Counted from the stretch's first letter, positions 25,075 through 34,809 are shown. The stretch: 64,000 bases of DNA from Collinsella sp. (GCA_019413925.1 DXMY01000014.1:19338-83337), one strand, 5' to 3'. Numbers and translations: made by a program. Notes: generated from the letters alone by a model not told the origin.

Positions 25075-27741
25075 ATGACACCTCTCGCAAAACGACTCCC
25101 GCGCGAGCTGCGCCGCAATATCGGCAAGTACCTGGGCATCTTTTTGCTTATGTGCGGAAGCATCGCCCTCACGTCGGGCTTTTTGCTCGCGGCGCATTCC
25201 ATCGGCTGCCTCATCGACGACATGCGCGACGAGTACACGATTGAGGACGGCCGCGTGACTACCTCCTTCGAGGCCACCGACGAGCAGCTCAAGGCTGCCG
25301 AGGGCGCGGCAAAGGACGTCGGCGGCGTTACGCTCTACAAGAACTTCTCTATCGACGCCATCATCAAAAAGGCGTCCGGCGACGACGGCACCAAGCGCAC
25401 CCTGCGCACCTATGCGCACCGCACCAAGGTCGATATCGCGTCCTACTGTGAGGGCAGGCAGCCCAGGGCGGACGATGAGGTGGCAATCGACCGTGTCTTC
25501 GCCACCAACAACGACCTCGCCGTGGGCGATAAGGTCGAGCTTGAGGGCCGCACCTACACCATCTGCGGCATCATGACCCAGCCCGATAGCCAGGCGCTGT
25601 TCCTCAACAATTCGGACTTTACGGTGAACACCATCACGTATGGCGTCGCCGAGGTCACCGACGCCGGTTTTACCGCGCTCGAGGATGCCGGTGGCGCGCC
25701 TGCCTACACCTACTCCTTCACCTTTGCCGATCGCGACCTCCCCACCGCGGACCGCGTCGATGCCGAGCAGGATATGGTCGAAGCGCTGGCGGATGCCGAT
25801 GCGCGCGTCGACGATCTGATCGATGCCGATTCCAACCAGGGTATTGGCTATGCGCGCGATGACGTGGACGGCGATTCCATGATGTGGATGACGCTGCTCA
25901 ACATTATCATCGTGATCATGGCATTCGTCTTTGTGGTCCTTACCGACGCCACCATCGAGGAGGAGAGCGCCATCATCGGCACGCTGCTCGCCAGCGGCTA
26001 TCGCCGTCGCGAGATCGTGCTGCACTACCTGGCGCTTCCCGCCATCGTGGGCGTGCTCGCGGCGCTTTTGGGCACCGCACTCGGCGTCGCGTTCTTTACC
26101 GAGCCCATGCGCGGTCTCTACTACGGCTCGTACAGTCTGCCGCCCTTCCAGGTGTATTGGAGCTGGGAGATCTTTGTGAAGTGCGCCGTGGTCCCCGCCG
26201 CCGCGCTCATTCTCATCACGCTGGTGGGCCTGCTCCGCAAGATGGGCAAGACGCCGCTGCAGTTCCTTCGCCACGAGGCGAGCGGCAAATCGGGTACCAA
26301 GCGCGGTCTGCAGCTGCCGGAGCGCATGGGCTTTGTCTCGCGCTTCCGCCTGCGGGTCTTCCTGCGCAATCTGGGTAACTTCGCCACGCTCTTCGTGGGC
26401 ATTGCGTTTGGGTCGCTGCTTTTGCTCTTTGGCCTGGCGATCCTGCCCACGATGACGCACTATGCGGACAACCTGGAGACGAGCCTGGTCGCCGAGCACC
26501 AGTACACACTCAAGGCTCCGCTAGAGCTCGAGGGCACTGCCGAGGAGCGCGAGCAGTGGTCGGCGCTCGAGCTCTTGCAGTCGGTTGACGGCGCGCTGCT
26601 TTCTGCCGCCCAGGATGCCGATGACGAGCTTGACGACGCGGCCGATGCGGCGCAGACGGCAGCCGATGCCGCGACCGCATCTCCGTCTGCCGAGAGCCTG
26701 GCCGCGGCGCAGGACGCGCCCGCCAAGGTCCAGGACAAGAAGGATGCGCTCTACGCGCGCCTTGACGATCTTGCCGATGCCCTTGGCTGCGACCGCGACG
26801 AGGCTATCGACCTGATCGACAAGGCCTCTAAGATCGACACTGACAACGACGATATCCACCCGGTCAATACGACCGACAACGGCGCGGGCGCAATCGCGCA
26901 GGCCGAGAAATATGCCGTTTACCAGCTGCAGTACGACCGTGGCGACGGTAATGGCGAGGAGACGATTTCTGTCTACGGCATCTCGTCCGATTCGCGCTAC
27001 TGGAAGGGCCTCAACATCGGCGATGGCCGCGTCGTCTTTGGCGGCGGTCTGCTCGATAAGTTTGGCTGGAGCGAGGGCCAGAAGGTCACGCTCAGCGACA
27101 AGTACGAGGGCGAGCATTATTCCTTTGAGTACGCGGGCAAGGACTGTGCCTGGGGCTCCAGGTCGGACATGAACATCTATATGAGCATCGATGACTTTAA
27201 CGAGCTGTTCGACAACGATGCCGCCTACTTTAACGGCTATGTGAGCAACGAGAAGCTCGACCTCGACGCGCGCTACTTTGCCGGCGACACCACGCCCGAC
27301 GACATGCGCGCCGTGGGTGACCAGTTCATCGGCATGATGAGCAAAATGATCGGAATGATGATCGGGCTCGCGGTGTTTATCTTCCTGCTGTTTATGTACC
27401 TGCTGACCAAAGCGGTGATCGACCACAGCGCCCGTTCGATCAGCTACATGAAAGTCTTTGGCTATCGCGATAGTGAGATCTCGCATCTGTACATCCGCTC
27501 GATCACGCTGTGCGTGGCGGCGTCGCTCGTGCTGAGCCTGCCGGTCATTATTGGCTCGCTCACGGCCATCTTCCGCTCGATGCTGCTCGCCTACAACGGC
27601 AATATCGAGATCTACGTGCCCGCTTGGTCCATGGCTGCATGCGTCGGCATTGGCTTTGCGACCTACCTGGTCGTGGCGCTGCTACACACGCGCTCTATCA
27701 AGCGCGTCAGCCTGGCCGAAGCCCTCAAGGTGCAGGAGTAG
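25075..27741 (+). CDS. FtsX-like ABC permease
   Basis: 888 residues. One N-terminal helix (IFLLMCGSIALTSGFLLAAH), an extracytoplasmic domain (about 45-260), a first FtsX module (about 265-400, with ATIEEESAIIGTLLASGY), a helix near 440-460, a second large extracytoplasmic domain (about 465-755), and a second FtsX module ending in RVSLAEALKVQE. The second outer domain contains a run of Asp/Ala heptads around 505-560, probably coiled coil. This duplicated FtsX layout is typical of single-permease systems. ATG 25075 is the only start clear of the ATPase gene. Confidence 0.9.
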   Translation: MTPLAKRLPRELRRNIGKYLGIFLLMCGSIALTSGFLLAAHSIGCLIDDMRDEYTIEDGRVTTSFEATDEQLKAAEGAAKDVGGVTLYKNFSIDAIIKKASGDDGTKRTLRTYAHRTKVDIASYCEGRQPRADDEVAIDRVFATNNDLAVGDKVELEGRTYTICGIMTQPDSQALFLNNSDFTVNTITYGVAEVTDAGFTALEDAGGAPAYTYSFTFADRDLPTADRVDAEQDMVEALADADARVDDLIDADSNQGIGYARDDVDGDSMMWMTLLNIIIVIMAFVFVVLTDATIEEESAIIGTLLASGYRRREIVLHYLALPAIVGVLAALLGTALGVAFFTEPMRGLYYGSYSLPPFQVYWSWEIFVKCAVVPAAALILITLVGLLRKMGKTPLQFLRHEASGKSGTKRGLQLPERMGFVSRFRLRVFLRNLGNFATLFVGIAFGSLLLLFGLAILPTMTHYADNLETSLVAEHQYTLKAPLELEGTAEEREQWSALELLQSVDGALLSAAQDADDELDDAADAAQTAADAATASPSAESLAAAQDAPAKVQDKKDALYARLDDLADALGCDRDEAIDLIDKASKIDTDNDDIHPVNTTDNGAGAIAQAEKYAVYQLQYDRGDGNGEETISVYGISSDSRYWKGLNIGDGRVVFGGGLLDKFGWSEGQKVTLSDKYEGEHYSFEYAGKDCAWGSRSDMNIYMSIDDFNELFDNDAAYFNGYVSNEKLDLDARYFAGDTTPDDMRAVGDQFIGMMSKMIGMMIGLAVFIFLLFMYLLTKAVIDHSARSISYMKVFGYRDSEISHLYIRSITLCVAASLVLSLPVIIGSLTAIFRSMLLAYNGNIEIYVPAWSMAACVGIGFATYLVVALLHTRSIKRVSLAEALKVQE

Positions 27742-27743
27742 TC

Positions 27744-27843
27744 ATTGGGGACGTTCTTAAACGACTAGTCGTTGGGGACAGTCTTTGCCGGATCGCCGGC
27801 TCGCCGGCCGGGCGGCAAGCACTCATTTAAGTCTGTCCCCAAT
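27744..27843. repeat. Dispersed palindromic element, GGGGAC family, copy B
   Basis: Same structure as 24162-24252 (ATTGGGGAC ... GTCCCCAAT) but with a longer right half. It starts 2 nt after the FtsX-like gene's stop, so both copies sit at the 3' end of ABC-permease operons. Confidence 0.8.
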
Positions 27844-27942
27844 GAGTGCCTAACGACTCGGCGTTGCGCTTGACTTCGACCCTACTTCAACGGGTACCAT
27901 CCTCTATGTCTGTAACGCCATATAGACCGAGGGGATATAACT

Positions 27943-29148
27943 ATGACCGCAACTGCACCCACAGCACCCGCTAAGGTGTACTTTACCAACCTGCGCACGC
28001 ATGCTCGCGAGAGCCAGCTCGACAAACTCAAGCGCCTCATTCGCCGCGCCGGCATTGAGCAGATCGACTTCGAGAACAAGTTTGTCGCCATCAAGATTCA
28101 CTTTGGCGAGCTGGGCAACCTGAGCTTTTTGCGCCCCAACTACGCCCGCGCCGTCGCAGACGTCGTGAAGGAGCTGGGCGGCAAGCCCTTCCTCACCGAC
28201 TGCAACACGCTCTACGTCGGTAGCCGCAAAAACGCGCTCGAGCACATCGATACCGCCTACCAGAACGGCTTTACCCCGTATGCCACGGGCTGCCAGATCA
28301 TCATCGCCGACGGCCTCAAGGGTACCGACGAGGCGCTCGTCCCGGTCGAGGGCGGTGAGTACGTGCGCGAGGCAAAGATCGGTCAGGCGCTCATGGACGC
28401 CGACATCGTGATTAGCCTCACCCACTTTAAGGGCCATGAGCAGGCCGGCTTTGGCGGCGCCATGAAGAACCTGGGCATGGGCGGCGGCAGTCGTGCTGGC
28501 AAGATGGAACAACATGCCGCCGGCAAGCCGAGCGTCGATACCACCAACTGCGTAGGTTGCCGTGCCTGCGAAAAGATCTGTGCGCACAACGCCATCACGT
28601 TTGACGACACGCGCGAGCGCGAGCTTGCCAACGGCAGCACCCGCACGGTTCGCGTGGCTGCCATCGACCACGATCGCTGCGTGGGCTGCGGACGCTGCAT
28701 TGCGGCGTGCAACCAGGACTGCATCAAGCCCGACTATGATGCCGCGGCCGACGTACTCAACTACAAGATCGCCGAGTACACCAAGGCCATCGTCGACGGC
28801 CGCCCGAGCTTCCACATCTCGCTCGCCATGGACATCAGCCCCAACTGCGACTGCCATCCCGAGAATGACACGCCCATCGTCAACGACATCGGCATGTTCG
28901 CGAGCTTCGACCCGGTCGCCATCGACCAGGCCTGCGCCGACGCCGTCCTGGCATCCGAGCCGCTGCCTAACACCGAGCTTACCGACAGCGCGGCCAAGAT
29001 GGAGCATAATCACGAGCATCTGGAGGGCGAGCAGGCCAAGGATCCCTTCTGCATCACGCATCCCGACACCGACTGGCGCGCGTGCATCGCGCATGCCGAG
29101 AAGATCGGCCTGGGCACGAGCAAGTACGAGCTCATCGAGGTCAAGTAG
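27943..29148 (+). CDS. DUF362 protein with two [4Fe-4S] ferredoxin motifs
   Basis: 401 residues. An N-terminal DUF362 domain (VAIKIHFGELGNLSFLRP, HFKGHEQAGFGGAMKNLGMG) is interrupted by an inserted bacterial ferredoxin module with CVGCRACEKICAHNA and CVGCGRCIAACNQDC (about 203-265). DUF362 then resumes (FHISLAMDISPNCDCHPEND). This is an anaerobe-typical iron-sulfur protein of unknown reaction. It stands alone and is followed by a strong terminator. Confidence 0.9.
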   Translation: MTATAPTAPAKVYFTNLRTHARESQLDKLKRLIRRAGIEQIDFENKFVAIKIHFGELGNLSFLRPNYARAVADVVKELGGKPFLTDCNTLYVGSRKNALEHIDTAYQNGFTPYATGCQIIIADGLKGTDEALVPVEGGEYVREAKIGQALMDADIVISLTHFKGHEQAGFGGAMKNLGMGGGSRAGKMEQHAAGKPSVDTTNCVGCRACEKICAHNAITFDDTRERELANGSTRTVRVAAIDHDRCVGCGRCIAACNQDCIKPDYDAAADVLNYKIAEYTKAIVDGRPSFHISLAMDISPNCDCHPENDTPIVNDIGMFASFDPVAIDQACADAVLASEPLPNTELTDSAAKMEHNHEHLEGEQAKDPFCITHPDTDWRACIAHAEKIGLGTSKYELIEVK

Positions 29149-29195
29149 CACCTAACTATTGGACATATCAAGCGCTTTTGTAGCGTTAGTTGAGC

Positions 29196-29234
29196 AAAAG
29201 CCGCCCGCGAGCACAAAGCTCGCGGGCGGCTTTT
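29196..29234. terminator. Bidirectional Rho-independent terminator
   Basis: 17-bp perfect stem AAAAGCCGCCCGCGAGC / GCTCGCGGGCGGCTTTT with a 5-nt loop. It lies between the convergent DUF362 and hydrolase genes and can serve both. Confidence 0.92.
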
Positions 29235-29280
29235 CGGAAGTGCTGGGGCGTCAGATAGATCAGTAAACCGTACTATTTGC

Positions 29281-30246
29281 CTAAAAATTCTCGTCGAGGA
29301 AGTCGTCGACCGTGTTCCAGTAGAGCTCGGGGTCAACTTGCGCACTCTTGGCGTGGGTGGCGCCATGGATGGTGAGCTTTTGCTTGGCCTTGCTGGCGCA
29401 CGCGTCGTAGTTTTGGTCGAGCATACTGTACGGCACAAAGGTGTCCTGGTCGCCGTGGATAAACAGCATGGGAACCGTCGCGTGTTTGAGCTGCTCCACA
29501 CTGCTCGCCTTATGGAAGTCGTAGCCCGCGCGCACGTTGCACACCAAGTTTGCTACATCGAGCAGGGGAAAGCTGGGCAGGCCGAACACGTCCTTGAGCT
29601 GTAGAGAAAACTCGTCCCAAACACTCGTATAACCACAGTCCTCGATAATGCATTTCACGTTTGTGGGCAGAGATTCCCCCGCGACGTTCATGGCGGTTGC
29701 CGCACCCATCGACTCGCCAAAGACCAGGATGCGCGCCTCGGGGTCAGCCTGAACGATTTGCTCGATCCATGCAACGACATCGAGCCGCTCGGGCCAGCCC
29801 ATGCCGATATAGTCGCCGCCGGAGCGCTCGTGGGCGCGGGCGGCAGGCGCGAGCACGTTCATGCCGCGGTCGTGGAATCGCTTGGCGTATCGGGCCATGC
29901 CGATGGGCTCGTTGGTATATCCATGCAGGCAGACGGCATAATCGTGGGTGTTCTCCGAGGCGGCAAAATACCAAGCGGCGAGCTCGGTTCCGTCATCTGC
30001 GGTAAGGCTGCTGCTCTCGCGGTTCTCTTTAAACCATGCCCGCGCTTCGGTGTCCTCGGCATCCGGCTGCTCACCTTCTTTGTCGTTCTTGCTATCCTGC
30101 ATCATCTTCATGGTGTACGGCGCTTGGGGGTTCAGCGCGAAGTCAAACAGAAAGTTGCCGGCAAATCCGAGCAGCGCAACGACAGCCACCAGTGCAACGA
30201 TGCAGGCTATCTTGAGCTTTCGATGGGAATGTGCGTTTTGAGCCAT
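29281..30246 (-). CDS. Membrane-anchored alpha/beta hydrolase
   Basis: 321 residues. Residues 10-35 form one hydrophobic helix (signal anchor), so the catalytic domain is probably outside the membrane. Hydrolase features: VCLHGYTNE oxyanion strand, nucleophile elbow FGESMGAATA, an acidic HGDQDTFVP block, and the catalytic His in HGATHAKS. It resembles BAAT/YfhR-like serine hydrolases. The substrate is unknown. Its upstream region has symmetric operator-like boxes. Confidence 0.86.
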   Translation of the reverse strand: MAQNAHSHRKLKIACIVALVAVVALLGFAGNFLFDFALNPQAPYTMKMMQDSKNDKEGEQPDAEDTEARAWFKENRESSSLTADDGTELAAWYFAASENTHDYAVCLHGYTNEPIGMARYAKRFHDRGMNVLAPAARAHERSGGDYIGMGWPERLDVVAWIEQIVQADPEARILVFGESMGAATAMNVAGESLPTNVKCIIEDCGYTSVWDEFSLQLKDVFGLPSFPLLDVANLVCNVRAGYDFHKASSVEQLKHATVPMLFIHGDQDTFVPYSMLDQNYDACASKAKQKLTIHGATHAKSAQVDPELYWNTVDDFLDENF

Positions 30247-30266
30247 GCGGTATTCTCCTATAAGAT

Positions 30267-30325
30267 GTTAATGCATCAACATTTAATGCAAGCGCATTAT
30301 GGACGTTCGCCGTTGATGCGTCAAC
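30267..30325. promoter_or_regulatory. Putative paired operator (GTTRATGCRTYAAC palindromes)
   Basis: 14-nt palindromes GTTAATGCATCAAC (30267-30280) and GTTGATGCGTCAAC (30312-30325), centres 45 bp apart, with TAATGC-4nt-GCATTA between them. They sit just upstream of the hydrolase gene on the minus strand and about 110 bp before the hemolysin-III gene. This is a pattern-based guess at a repressor site; the regulator is not known. Confidence 0.5.
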
Positions 30326-30432
30326 AGGCAAAGAATGGGTAAACAAAGGGTCACGTATGGTGCAAATTTCGCACGCACCCAGACGCTTTGCTATAGTGTT
30401 GAGAACTCTTTACGTTGGAGGATGTAACCGGC

Positions 30433-31116
30433 ATGTCCGATTCGAGCGACAGTTCCAAGCCGCGACCCAAGGCCGCGGCCGTTCCGCACTACACGGTGGG
30501 CGAGGAGATCATGAACTCCGTCACCCATGGTGTCGGCTGTCTGCTGGGTATCGCGGGCCTGGTGCTCCTGATTGTATTCGCTGCCCTGCGCGGCGGAGGC
30601 CCGGCCCACATGGCTGCGGCAATTGTCTATGGCGTCAGCATTATCCTCGAATACCTAGCCTCCACGCTCTACCACGCGATTCAGCCCGCGCGCGCCAAGC
30701 GCGTGTTTCGCATCATCGACCACAGCTGCATCTACTTGCTTATTGCCGGCAGCTATACGCCGTTTTGCCTCATCACGCTCGCAAACGACGGCGGCCCTGC
30801 GCTGTTCTTTGCCGTATGGGCCATCGCCATTATCGGCATCGCCCTCGAGTGCTTTATGCGCGAACGTCAACCGCACTGGGTAAGTGGCCTGGTCTACTTG
30901 CTGATGGGCTGGCTCGTTGTCTTTAAGCTGCCCGAACTTGTGGCACTGCTCAACCCCGTGGCACTTGCCCTGCTCGCCGTCGGCGGCGTGTGCTACACCG
31001 CGGGCGTGCCGTTCTATATCGCCAAAAACGTGCGCTATCTGCACAGTATTTTCCACTTGTGGGTGCTCGCCGGCAGCATCTTCCAGTTCATGGCGGTGAT
31101 CCTCTTCGTAATCTAG
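30433..31116 (+). CDS. Hemolysin III / PAQR family membrane protein
   Basis: 227 residues with seven predicted helices. Family signature: GEEIMNSVTHGVGCLLGI near the N-terminus (the conserved His), ASTLYHAIQP, IDHSCIYLLIAGSYTPF, and the C-terminal FHLWVLAGSIFQF with His. The conserved Ser/Asp/His set suggests a metal-dependent membrane hydrolase, but the physiological role of bacterial members is unclear. ATG 30433 follows GGAGG at somewhat long spacing. Confidence 0.9.
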   Translation: MSDSSDSSKPRPKAAAVPHYTVGEEIMNSVTHGVGCLLGIAGLVLLIVFAALRGGGPAHMAAAIVYGVSIILEYLASTLYHAIQPARAKRVFRIIDHSCIYLLIAGSYTPFCLITLANDGGPALFFAVWAIAIIGIALECFMRERQPHWVSGLVYLLMGWLVVFKLPELVALLNPVALALLAVGGVCYTAGVPFYIAKNVRYLHSIFHLWVLAGSIFQFMAVILFVI

Positions 31117-31224
31117 CGACCGCGCCCATGCCCTCGCTTCCACGGGCGACCGGCGCAATTGCCCTATCCGTCACCTACGCTTACTACCCAACGTCCCGAA
31201 TCTTGGAGGTTCGAGAAACTCCCG

Positions 31225-32598
31225 ATGGACATAACCATCTCCCTTATCACCACCCTCGTTTTGACCCTCATCAACGGCTACTTCTCTATGTCCGAGATGG
31301 CGCTCACCACGGCCAAGCGCGCCGTGCTGGAGCATGAGGCCGAGGAAGGCGACAAGCGCGCCGAGCGTGCCATTAAGCTGGCTGCCGACTCCGACCAGCT
31401 GCTCGCCACCATCCAGGTCGCCATCACGCTCGTGGGCTTCGCCTCGTCCGCCGTTGCCTCGACGAGCCTGTCCGACCCGCTCGCCACGTGGCTCATGAGC
31501 TTTGGCATCGCGCCGCTCTCCGCCATCGCGCGCGGCCTGGCGCCGGTCATCATCACCGTCGCGGTCGCCTTCGTGTCCATCGTGATCGGCGAGCTCGTCC
31601 CCAAGCGCATCGGCCTGGCCAATGCCGAGGGCGTGTCCAAGCAGGTCGTGGGACCGTTGTCGTTTTTCCAAAAGATCGCCCGTCCGCTCGTGTGGCTGAC
31701 TGGCGCTTGCTCCGATGGCCTGGCCCGCATTCTGCGCATCAAGAGCGCCGACGACCGGCAGAACGTCTCGGAAGAAGAGATCAAGTACATGGTCTCGGAG
31801 CAGGACGACCTGCTCGACGAGGAAAAGCGTATGATCCACGAGATCTTCGACCTGGGCGACACCGTTGCCCGCGAGGTCATGGTGCCGCGCGTGGACACCA
31901 CCATGTGCGAGGACGACGAGACGGTCGCCGACGTGCTGTCTACCATGCGCCAGACCGGCTTTAGCCGCATCCCCGTCTATCACGAGGATCCCGACAACGT
32001 CGCGGGCATTGCGCACATCAAGGACCTGATCCAGCCCGCGCTCGACGGCAAGGGCGACCAGCCCATCGCCGGCTTTTTGCGCGACGCCACCTTTGTGCCC
32101 GACACCAAGGACATCCTGCCGCTGCTGTCCGAGATGCAGACCTCGCACGACCAGATCGTGGTCGTCGTGGATGAGTACGGCGGCACGGCCGGCATCATCA
32201 CCATCGAGGACATCGTCGAGGAGATCGTGGGCGAGATCGAGGACGAGTTCGACCCCGACAACAAGTACCTCACGCGCCTTTCGCGCCGCGAGTGGCTCGT
32301 CGATGGGCGTTTTTCGTGCGATGACGCGATTGAGCTTGGTTGGCCGCTCGAGGAAAGCGATGATTATGAGACCATCGCCGGCTGGATTTTGGAGCTTTGC
32401 GACTCGGTGCCCGACATCGGAGAGGTGTTTGAGGTCGCGGGGTACAAGTTTAAAGTGCAGTCGATGCGTGGCCAGCGCATCTCGCTCATTCGCGTGATCG
32501 CTCCGGCCGAAACCGATAAGAAGGATTCCGAGTCTTCGGTAGACGAGCCGACGACGTCGGGTGCGGGTTCCGCGAATCCGCACGACGGCGACGAGTAG
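31225..32598 (+). CDS. CNNM/CorC-family protein (DUF21, paired CBS, CorC-HlyC)
   Basis: 457 residues. N-terminal DUF21/CNNM membrane domain (SMSEMALTTAKRAVLE, then helices to about 150), a paired CBS module (about 205-330, VMVPRVDTTMCEDDETVADV and DEYGGTAGIITIEDIVEEIV) and a C-terminal CorC_HlyC domain. Members act in Mg2+/Co2+ efflux or its regulation; the hemolysin label is historical. Together with the MgtE-like, NRAMP and MgtA genes it adds to the magnesium theme. It ends in a short acidic tail. Confidence 0.92.
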   Translation: MDITISLITTLVLTLINGYFSMSEMALTTAKRAVLEHEAEEGDKRAERAIKLAADSDQLLATIQVAITLVGFASSAVASTSLSDPLATWLMSFGIAPLSAIARGLAPVIITVAVAFVSIVIGELVPKRIGLANAEGVSKQVVGPLSFFQKIARPLVWLTGACSDGLARILRIKSADDRQNVSEEEIKYMVSEQDDLLDEEKRMIHEIFDLGDTVAREVMVPRVDTTMCEDDETVADVLSTMRQTGFSRIPVYHEDPDNVAGIAHIKDLIQPALDGKGDQPIAGFLRDATFVPDTKDILPLLSEMQTSHDQIVVVVDEYGGTAGIITIEDIVEEIVGEIEDEFDPDNKYLTRLSRREWLVDGRFSCDDAIELGWPLEESDDYETIAGWILELCDSVPDIGEVFEVAGYKFKVQSMRGQRISLIRVIAPAETDKKDSESSVDEPTTSGAGSANPHDGDE

Positions 32599-32622
32599 GA
32601 CAAGGAAGAGTAGGGGAGAGTT

Positions 32623-33456
32623 ATGGCAGGCCTGTTCAACATCCTTAAGGTCACCGTCAGCGAGGACAAGATCTGCGCGCACGTGCTGGTGAACCCCGGC
32701 ATGCCGCTCATGACCTCGGAGGATATCGAGGCCACGGCGCGCGTGTACTACCTGGTGCCGGCGATTGCCAAGCACCTGTGCCTGGGCGATTCCGGCCGCG
32801 AGTTCCAGGACTGCATGGGTCAGACCGAGCTATGCCACCTGCTGGAGCATGTGACGGTTGAGCTCATGAACGAGACCGGTCTTGCCGGTAGCATCTCGTG
32901 CGGCCGCACGCGCGTAAGCGAGCATGACGAGCGTGTCTTTGAGGTCGAGCTTTCGTGCCCCGATGACGCACTGGCCATCGGTGCGCTGTCGTCGGCCACC
33001 TTTATGATGGACTGGGCGTACCTGCACGCCGACCAGCCTGCCCCCGACGTGGAAGGCACGGTCGCGGGCCTACGCAACCTGGTGCTGGGCATGCGCGCCG
33101 AGGCCGAGGGCAAGGATCCTCACGAGGCCGTCGCCGCTGCGAACGGCGAAGATACTGCCGAGGACGAGGGCGCTGACGAGGGCGATGTGCCGGTTGACGC
33201 CGAGCCCGTTGCCGATGCGACCGCCGAGCCCGTTTCCACCGAGCCCCAGGGCGTCCCCAACTTTGACGACGAGCCCCAGGTGGCGATTGATACCGAGGGC
33301 GCGGTTGCCGAGAACCACGAGGCCTCCGCTGCCGTCTTTGGCGGTGCGGCGACGGTTCCGGCGGGACCTGCGCATGAGGGCGGCCTGCCGCTCGTGGACG
33401 GCGCCGGCGAGGACCCGGGTGCCACGGTGGCCATGCCGGCTATGCCTCAGGAGTAG
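32623..33456 (+). CDS. Hypothetical protein: orphan cyanophycin-synthetase-N-like domain with acidic tail
   Basis: 277 residues, ATG preceded by GGGAGAG. The first 150 residues look folded and contain CHLLEHVTVELMNETG, reminiscent of the HxxEHxxxEL motif in the N-terminal domain of cyanophycin synthetases, but no ATP-grasp or Mur-ligase domain follows. The remaining 125 residues are acidic, Ala/Pro-rich and probably disordered. Function unknown; the family resemblance is by eye. It is upstream of, and perhaps transcribed with, the YtxH and PRC-barrel genes. Confidence 0.6.
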   Translation: MAGLFNILKVTVSEDKICAHVLVNPGMPLMTSEDIEATARVYYLVPAIAKHLCLGDSGREFQDCMGQTELCHLLEHVTVELMNETGLAGSISCGRTRVSEHDERVFEVELSCPDDALAIGALSSATFMMDWAYLHADQPAPDVEGTVAGLRNLVLGMRAEAEGKDPHEAVAAANGEDTAEDEGADEGDVPVDAEPVADATAEPVSTEPQGVPNFDDEPQVAIDTEGAVAENHEASAAVFGGAATVPAGPAHEGGLPLVDGAGEDPGATVAMPAMPQE

Positions 33457-33592
33457 GCCTACGCGTTTATCACCATCACGTACCTGCGCCTTTGCCGTAC
33501 GCAGATGAGCGGAGCGGCAAGTGATGCGCTGCGGGTATAATGGACAGCATTCAAACGGTGGGCACCGACGTGCCCGCAGGAGAGGAATGATC

Positions 33593-33982
33593 ATGGGTAA
33601 GACTTTCAGCTTTGTCTCCGGCGCACTTTTTGGTGCTGCTGCTGGCGCTATTATCGGCGTTGCTCTGGCCCCGCGCTCGGGCGCCGAAACCCGCGCCATG
33701 GCTGCCGATATCGCCAACGACGCCTGGGACAATATGCGCGACACCTACGAGCACGGCGCCGAGGAGGCCCGTGCTGCGGTGAATGACTTTGGCCCGATGG
33801 TCGACGCCAAGACCGACGACCTGCGCGCCAAGGTCGACCTGGCCCGCGAGCGCATGGACCAGCTGCGCGAGCAGCTCAACGACGCCATTTCGGGCGGCAA
33901 CGTGACGCCTGCCGCCGACGTCGTGGTCGAGAACGCCGTCGAGGCTGATACCGAGGCTGCGGAGCCCTCGACCGAGGCATAA
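33593..33982 (+). CDS. YtxH-like small membrane-associated protein
   Basis: 129 residues. An N-terminal Gly/Ala helix (SFVSGALFGAAAGAIIGVAL) followed by APRSGAETR is typical of the YtxH family; then an amphipathic, probably coiled-coil region and an acidic tail. Stress-related envelope role in homologues. Start at ATG 33593 with AGGAGAGG at good spacing; ATG 33587 is closer. Its stop overlaps the next start. Confidence 0.8.
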   Translation: MGKTFSFVSGALFGAAAGAIIGVALAPRSGAETRAMAADIANDAWDNMRDTYEHGAEEARAAVNDFGPMVDAKTDDLRAKVDLARERMDQLREQLNDAISGGNVTPAADVVVENAVEADTEAAEPSTEA

Positions 33983-34737
33983 TGCGCGCTGGGGATTTTG
34001 TCGGCGCCAAGATCTATCGCAAGCCTACCGAGGACAAGCGCACCAAAAAGGACGGCACACCGCGCAGCCCTAAAAAGCTCGGAAAGATTCACTTTCCGGT
34101 CTTTACCCCGGGCGGTACGCGCGTGGTCGGCTTTATGGTCCGCCAGTCCGATATCGCGGGCATGATCGAGCGTCCCGATCGATTCGTAGCGCTCGACGCC
34201 ATTGGTGTCTACGAGGGCGCCATTGCGGTCGATGACGTCAAGGACACGTACGATGCCGCCGCGGCCAAGCGCCTCGACATCAACCTGGACGATTGCATCA
34301 TCTGGGTCGGTATGGACGTGCGCACGGAATCGGGCGACGTCGTGGGCTATTGCTCGGACGTTGAGTTCAAGCCGCGCTCGGGCATCGTGCAGGCATTCTA
34401 TGTGACCGCCGGTGCTGCTTCGAGTGTTTTGGTTGGTGACACGCAGGTGCCGCCGACGATGCTGCGCGGCTACGAGAACGGCGCGATGGTCGTCTCGGAC
34501 GAGGTCAAGTCGCTCGGGTATTCGGGCGGTGCGGCCGCCAAGGCCGCCGAGGCCAGCGTCGTGGTGGGCGACAAGGTCAAAAAGGGCGCCAAGGTGCTCG
34601 ACGACAAGGGGTCGGTTGCCGTGGACAAGGGCAGTCGCGCACTGGGCAAGCAACTCGGCAAGACGCGCGGCATGTTCAAGGCCTTTAAGGACGAATACCA
34701 AAAGGCGAGCGGAGGCTCGTCTAAAGCTACAAAATAG
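33982..34737 (+). CDS. PRC-barrel domain protein
   Basis: 251 residues. The first half has the beta-rich PRC pattern (GAKIYRKPT, LGKIHFPVFTPGGTRVVGF, and DVVGYCSDVEF in a second repeat). The second half is Ala/Lys/Val-rich with VVVGDKVKKGAKVLDDKGS. It overlaps the YtxH gene by one base, so the two are coupled. PRC barrels often sit on membrane or RNA-processing proteins; the exact role is unknown. Confidence 0.75.
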   Translation: MRAGDFVGAKIYRKPTEDKRTKKDGTPRSPKKLGKIHFPVFTPGGTRVVGFMVRQSDIAGMIERPDRFVALDAIGVYEGAIAVDDVKDTYDAAAAKRLDINLDDCIIWVGMDVRTESGDVVGYCSDVEFKPRSGIVQAFYVTAGAASSVLVGDTQVPPTMLRGYENGAMVVSDEVKSLGYSGGAAAKAAEASVVVGDKVKKGAKVLDDKGSVAVDKGSRALGKQLGKTRGMFKAFKDEYQKASGGSSKATK

Positions 34738-34809
34738 CGACGTACCAAATGATGGGAGGCAAGCCGGAGACCTGTTGCTCCGGCTTGCTGTGTTTATGGG
34801 GGAGGGCAC

